NCBI GenBank assembly: GCA_905197665.1
Contig: CAJJZP010000017.1
Location: 1-52,561 of the forward strand
DNA length: 52,561 bases
Direction: 5' to 3'
Origin: an uncultured Collinsella sp.
GTDB taxonomy: Bacteria > Actinomycetota > Coriobacteriia > Coriobacteriales > Coriobacteriaceae
Shown here: one piece after another, positions 49,780 to 52,561 of the stretch
How positions within the stretch are numbered: the first letter of the stretch is position 1
Layout: each line of letters starts with the position of its first letter
Notes under the pieces: model-generated
Seen by the model: the letters and a program-made list of their open reading frames with translations, nothing else
Told to the model about the DNA's origin: nothing
Databases searched by the model: none
Made by a program: the position numbers and the translations under genes

Positions 49780-50859
49780 ATGAAGTTTCTTAAAGACAAG
49801 CAGACGCGTCACGACTTTGTTACGTACGCCATGTGCCTTGTGGCGTTCGCCATCGTGTTCTTTATGCAGTCTAACCACATGATTCCGCGCATGATCGCCG
49901 GTCAGCTGGTTCCCATCACGGCCTATATCGTCATGGCTATCTCCCTTAACCTCGTCGTCGGCATCGCGGGCGACTTGTCGCTGGGCCACGCGGGCTTTAT
50001 GAGCGTCGGCGCCTATACAGGCATCGTTACCGCGGTCGCCCTCGAGAGCGCCGTTCCCTCCGATCCGATACGTCTTGTCATCAGCATCGTGGTCGGCGCC
50101 ATCGCTGCCGCCATCCTGGGCTTCTTGATCGGCATCCCGGTCCTTCGCCTGAGCGGCGATTACCTGGCTATCGTGACGCTGGCCTTTGGCGAGATTATCA
50201 AAGAGATCGTCACCTGCCTTATCGTGGGCGTCGACTCCCGCGGCCTGCATGTGATCTTTAACATTACAGGTAACTCCACGATCGACGACCTGCACCTGCT
50301 CGAGGACGGCACCGCCATCATCAAGGGCGCCCAGGGCGCATCGGGCGTGTCGACGTACTCGACCTTCCTCGCCGGTGCCATCCTGGTCATGGTCGCACTC
50401 GTGATCGTGCTCAACCTGGTTCGCAGCCGTACCGGCCGTGCCATTATGGCCGTGCGCGACAACAAGATCGCTGCCGAGTCCGTGGGCATCTCCGTCACCG
50501 AGTACCGCATGATCGCCTTCGTGGTTTCCGCCGCTCTCGCCGGCGCTGCCGGAGCCCTCTTCGGCGGTAACTTCTCGCAGCTTTCCGCCACCAAGTTCGA
50601 CTTCAACACGTCCATCCTCATCCTGGTATTCGTGGTCCTGGGCGGTCTGGGCAATATGCGCGGCTCCGTCATCGCGGCGGCGTTGCTCACGGTGCTTCCC
50701 GAGCTGCTCCGTCAGTTCTCGGACTACCGCATGCTCATCTACGCCATCGTGCTGATCCTGGTCATGATCTTTACCAACAACCCGCAGCTCAAGGCGTTCT
50801 TCGCACGCATTAAGGACCGCTTTGCTTCCAAGAAGGAGGTAGCAGCCGATGCCCAGTAA
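49780..50859 (+). CDS. livM: Branched-chain amino acid ABC transporter permease LivM
   Basis: 359 residues from the ATG at 49780 (AGGTGA five bases upstream); a GTG at 49771, directly after the livH stop, is an alternative. About ten transmembrane helices are present, with LNLVVGIAGDLSLGHAGFMS, GDYLAIVTLAFGEIIKEIV, GRAIMAVRDNKIAAESVGIS (ABC contact loop) and FNTSILILVFVVLGGLGNMR. It is coupled to livH upstream and its end overlaps livG by 11 bases. Confidence 0.95.
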   Translation: MKFLKDKQTRHDFVTYAMCLVAFAIVFFMQSNHMIPRMIAGQLVPITAYIVMAISLNLVVGIAGDLSLGHAGFMSVGAYTGIVTAVALESAVPSDPIRLVISIVVGAIAAAILGFLIGIPVLRLSGDYLAIVTLAFGEIIKEIVTCLIVGVDSRGLHVIFNITGNSTIDDLHLLEDGTAIIKGAQGASGVSTYSTFLAGAILVMVALVIVLNLVRSRTGRAIMAVRDNKIAAESVGISVTEYRMIAFVVSAALAGAAGALFGGNFSQLSATKFDFNTSILILVFVVLGGLGNMRGSVIAAALLTVLPELLRQFSDYRMLIYAIVLILVMIFTNNPQLKAFFARIKDRFASKKEVAADAQ

Positions 50860-51709
50860 GTTTGAGTTCAACAAGGGCAAGATGGTCCCGTATCCTTCTG
50901 GCGCCATCGTTCCCGACCGCGACCTGGGCCAGCGCCCGGCGCTCGAGTGCATCCACTTGGGCATTGAATTTGGCGGCCTTAAGGCAGTCGACGACTTTAG
51001 CCTGACCATCGGTAAGACCGAGATCGCCGGTCTGATCGGTCCCAACGGTGCCGGTAAGACCACGGTCTTCAACCTGCTCACCAAGGTGTACCAGCCCACG
51101 CACGGTACTATCCTGCTCGACGGCGAGGACACCTCGGGCAAGTCCGTCTACCAGGTCAACCGTATGGGTATCGCCCGTACGTTCCAGAACATTCGCCTGT
51201 TCAACACCATGACGGTGGAGGACAACGTTAAGGTCGGCCTGCACAACCAGGAGCGCTACTCTGGTTTTGAGGGGGTGCTGCGTCTGCCGACGTACTGGAA
51301 GCACGAGAAGGCCGCCCACGAGCGCGCCATGGAGCTGCTGTCCATCTTTGATATGGAGCACCTGGCAAACGAGCAGGCCGGCTCGCTGCCTTACGGCGCC
51401 CAGCGTCGTCTGGAGATCGTCCGCGCGCTTGCCACCAACCCCAAGCTGCTGCTGCTCGACGAGCCTGCTGCCGGCATGAACCCGTCCGAGACCGCGGAGC
51501 TCATGGAGAACATCGTCAAGATCCGCGACACCTTTGGCATCGCCATCATGCTTATCGAGCACGACATGTCGCTCGTCATGAATATTTGCGAGGGCATTTG
51601 CGTGCTTAATTTTGGCAAGGTCATCGCCAAGGGCACGGCCGAGGAAATTCAGAACAACGACGCCGTTATCGAGGCATATCTGGGCAAGCAGGATAAGGGG
51701 GAGAACTAA
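50849..51709 (+). CDS. livG: Branched-chain amino acid ABC transporter ATP-binding protein LivG
   Basis: 286-residue ATPase. Walker A is GPNGAGKTT, the signature region is SLPYGAQRRLEIVRALATNP (the usual LSGGQ is degenerate, as in many LivG proteins), Walker B is LLLLDEPAAGMNP, and the switch His is in LIEHDMSLVM. The N-terminal 30 residues are an extension before ALECIHLGIEFGG. AAGGAGG precedes the ATG by nine bases, inside the end of livM. Confidence 0.95.
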   Translation: MPSKFEFNKGKMVPYPSGAIVPDRDLGQRPALECIHLGIEFGGLKAVDDFSLTIGKTEIAGLIGPNGAGKTTVFNLLTKVYQPTHGTILLDGEDTSGKSVYQVNRMGIARTFQNIRLFNTMTVEDNVKVGLHNQERYSGFEGVLRLPTYWKHEKAAHERAMELLSIFDMEHLANEQAGSLPYGAQRRLEIVRALATNPKLLLLDEPAAGMNPSETAELMENIVKIRDTFGIAIMLIEHDMSLVMNICEGICVLNFGKVIAKGTAEEIQNNDAVIEAYLGKQDKGEN

Positions 51710-52423
51710 ATGGCAGAGCCGATGCTTTCCGTCTACAACATCAACGTCTGGTACGGCGCTATCCACGCCATCAAGGACATCTCCTTTAACGTCAACGAGG
51801 GTGAGATCGTGGCCTTGATCGGTGCTAACGGCGCCGGCAAGTCCACAACGCTTAAGACTGTCTCGGGCCTGCTGCGTTCCAAGACCGGCTCCATCAAGTT
51901 TATGGGCGAGGACATTACCCATACGCCTGCCGACAAGCTGGTGGGCAAGGGCCTGGCCCAGGTGCCCGAGGGCCGTCGTGCCTTTTTGCAGATGACGGTC
52001 GAGGAGAACCTGGAGATGGGCGCTTACACGCAGCCCAAGTCCACGGTGGCTCCGGGCCTTGAGCGCGTCTACGAGCAGTTCCCTCGCCTTAAGGAGCGCC
52101 GTCGCCAAGTCGCCGGCACCCTTTCGGGCGGCGAGCAGCAGATGCTCGTTATGGGCCGCGCCCTTATGAGTAACCCCAAGCTGCTCATGCTTGACGAGCC
52201 TTCCATGGGCCTGGCGCCGATTCTGATTGAGCAGATCTTCCAGATTGTCGAGGACCTGCACAAGGCCGGCACCACGGTGCTTCTGGTCGAGCAGAACGCG
52301 CAGATGGCGCTCTCGATCGCCACGCGTGGCTACGTGCTCGAGACCGGCAAGATCACCATGACCGGCACGGGCCAAGAGCTCCTGCACGACGATAACGTCC
52401 GCAAAGCCTATCTTGGTGGCTAG
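51710..52423 (+). CDS. livF: Branched-chain amino acid ABC transporter ATP-binding protein LivF
   Basis: 237-residue ATPase, the second nucleotide-binding subunit. Walker A is GANGAGKSTT, signature LSGGEQQMLVMGRALMSNP, Walker B LLMLDEPSMGLAP and switch region LLVEQNAQMAL. The ATG follows the livG stop directly and has GGGGGAG six bases upstream. It is the last gene of livJHMGF and is followed by a small hairpin and a strong terminator. Confidence 0.96.
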   Translation: MAEPMLSVYNINVWYGAIHAIKDISFNVNEGEIVALIGANGAGKSTTLKTVSGLLRSKTGSIKFMGEDITHTPADKLVGKGLAQVPEGRRAFLQMTVEENLEMGAYTQPKSTVAPGLERVYEQFPRLKERRRQVAGTLSGGEQQMLVMGRALMSNPKLLMLDEPSMGLAPILIEQIFQIVEDLHKAGTTVLLVEQNAQMALSIATRGYVLETGKITMTGTGQELLHDDNVRKAYLGG

Positions 52424-52429
52424 GAGGTT

Positions 52430-52451
52430 CCGCCGTTCTACCGAACGGCGG
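52430..52451 (+). other. Perfect 9-bp hairpin after livF
   Basis: CCGCCGTTC/GAACGGCGG with a TACC loop, seven bases after the livF stop. There is no T tract. It may protect the 3' end of the mRNA or be a weak pause site ahead of the main terminator. Confidence 0.6.
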
Positions 52452-52495
52452 ACCGGCCGACGCTGCGCGGGCACCAGAGCGACAACTAGTCATTC

Positions 52496-52537
52496 AAAGA
52501 GGACGGCATGACCAGAAGGTCTATGCCGTCCTCTTTT
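52496..52537 (+). terminator. Strong rho-independent terminator of the liv operon
   Basis: Stem AAAGAGGACGGCAT with ATGCCGTCCTCTTT plus an inner GACC/GGTC stem and AGAA loop, ending in a T tract. The right half of this hairpin is also the first 30 bases of the window because of the terminal repeat. Confidence 0.92.
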
Positions 52538-52561
52538 CATGCCAATTTGTTCGCTCTGGTG
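52507..52561. repeat. Terminal direct repeat, right copy
   Basis: Identical over all 55 bases to 1-55. Joining the ends places livF and pdxT convergently around the terminator and the palindromic repeats of 100-297, a normal gene arrangement. Confidence 0.95.

Noticed and set aside
48865..51141. 758-codon minus-strand frame antisense to livH, livM and part of livG
   Set aside because: Asp/His/Gly-rich shadow of three genes with intact family motifs; no ribosome binding site at its start. A similar 554-codon shadow lies over livG/livF (50810-52474).
1..52561. Plasmid, prophage or integrative element
   Set aside because: The ends overlap, but no replication, partition, relaxase, conjugation, integrase, capsid or terminase gene is found, and most genes are core metabolism.
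1..52561. tRNA, rRNA or known riboswitch
   Set aside because: I saw no cloverleaf with CCA-adjacent acceptor stem, no rRNA segment, and no T-box or purine/SAM/lysine riboswitch pattern upstream of purL, hom or liv; weak sequence signals could escape reading by eye.

Overview
The window looks like chromosomal DNA of a strictly anaerobic, high-GC, gut-type actinobacterium of the class Coriobacteriia. Collinsella is my best guess, from codon use, a DUF3516 helicase, a reverse rubrerythrin, fermentative redox genes and abundant intergenic palindromic repeats. This assignment comes from recognising protein families, not from a database search. The first 55 bases are repeated exactly as the last 55 bases (1-55 = 52507-52561). 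The sequence is therefore a graph-circular contig or was cut from a circle or tandem array, although it carries housekeeping genes and no replication, mobilisation or integration gene.

Layout. 1-310: palindromic repeats. 311-3370: PLP synthase pdxST, divergent from its likely MocR/PdxR regulator. 3443-6869: reverse rubrerythrin, then an alcohol dehydrogenase/aldehyde dehydrogenase operon behind a Rex-like inverted repeat. 6891-12749: small HIRAN, acidic and metallophosphoesterase genes, a DUF2130 coiled-coil protein and a DUF3516 helicase. 13060-19654: RNA-modification genes (TrmB-like, a Trm9/ALKBH8-like methyltransferase, Elp3) interleaved with a membrane HTH regulator/DUF4097 pair and a spermidine-synthase-like protein. 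19682-25300: a three-gene minus-strand cassette, TerB-domain protein, BrxD-like ATPase and Lhr-type helicase, which looks like a compact defence module without the BREX methyltransferase or PglZ. 25389-29429: a DUF554 membrane protein and a five-gene run of exported, membrane-anchored and small proteins, one with a sortase LAxTG signal. 29775-33400: a GlcD-type dehydrogenase with EtfB and a ferredoxin-fused EtfA, the composition of an electron-confurcating lactate dehydrogenase. 33397-38882: HD hydrolase, AzlCD exporter, KdgT permease, a GGDEF protein and an EamA transporter. 38982-47067: long-form purL, a CPA2 antiporter, a three-unit hairpin array, an SDR and homoserine dehydrogenase. 47318-52423: a small leucine-rich leader ORF and the complete livJHMGF branched-chain amino acid ABC operon, ended by a strong terminator at the contig junction.

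Functionally the genes cover cofactor (PLP), purine and threonine/methionine biosynthesis, branched-chain amino acid uptake and efflux, and fermentative redox balance. The accessory interest lies in the TerB-BrxD-helicase cassette, the Elp3/Trm9-like pair, the exported protein operon, and several families of structured intergenic repeats.
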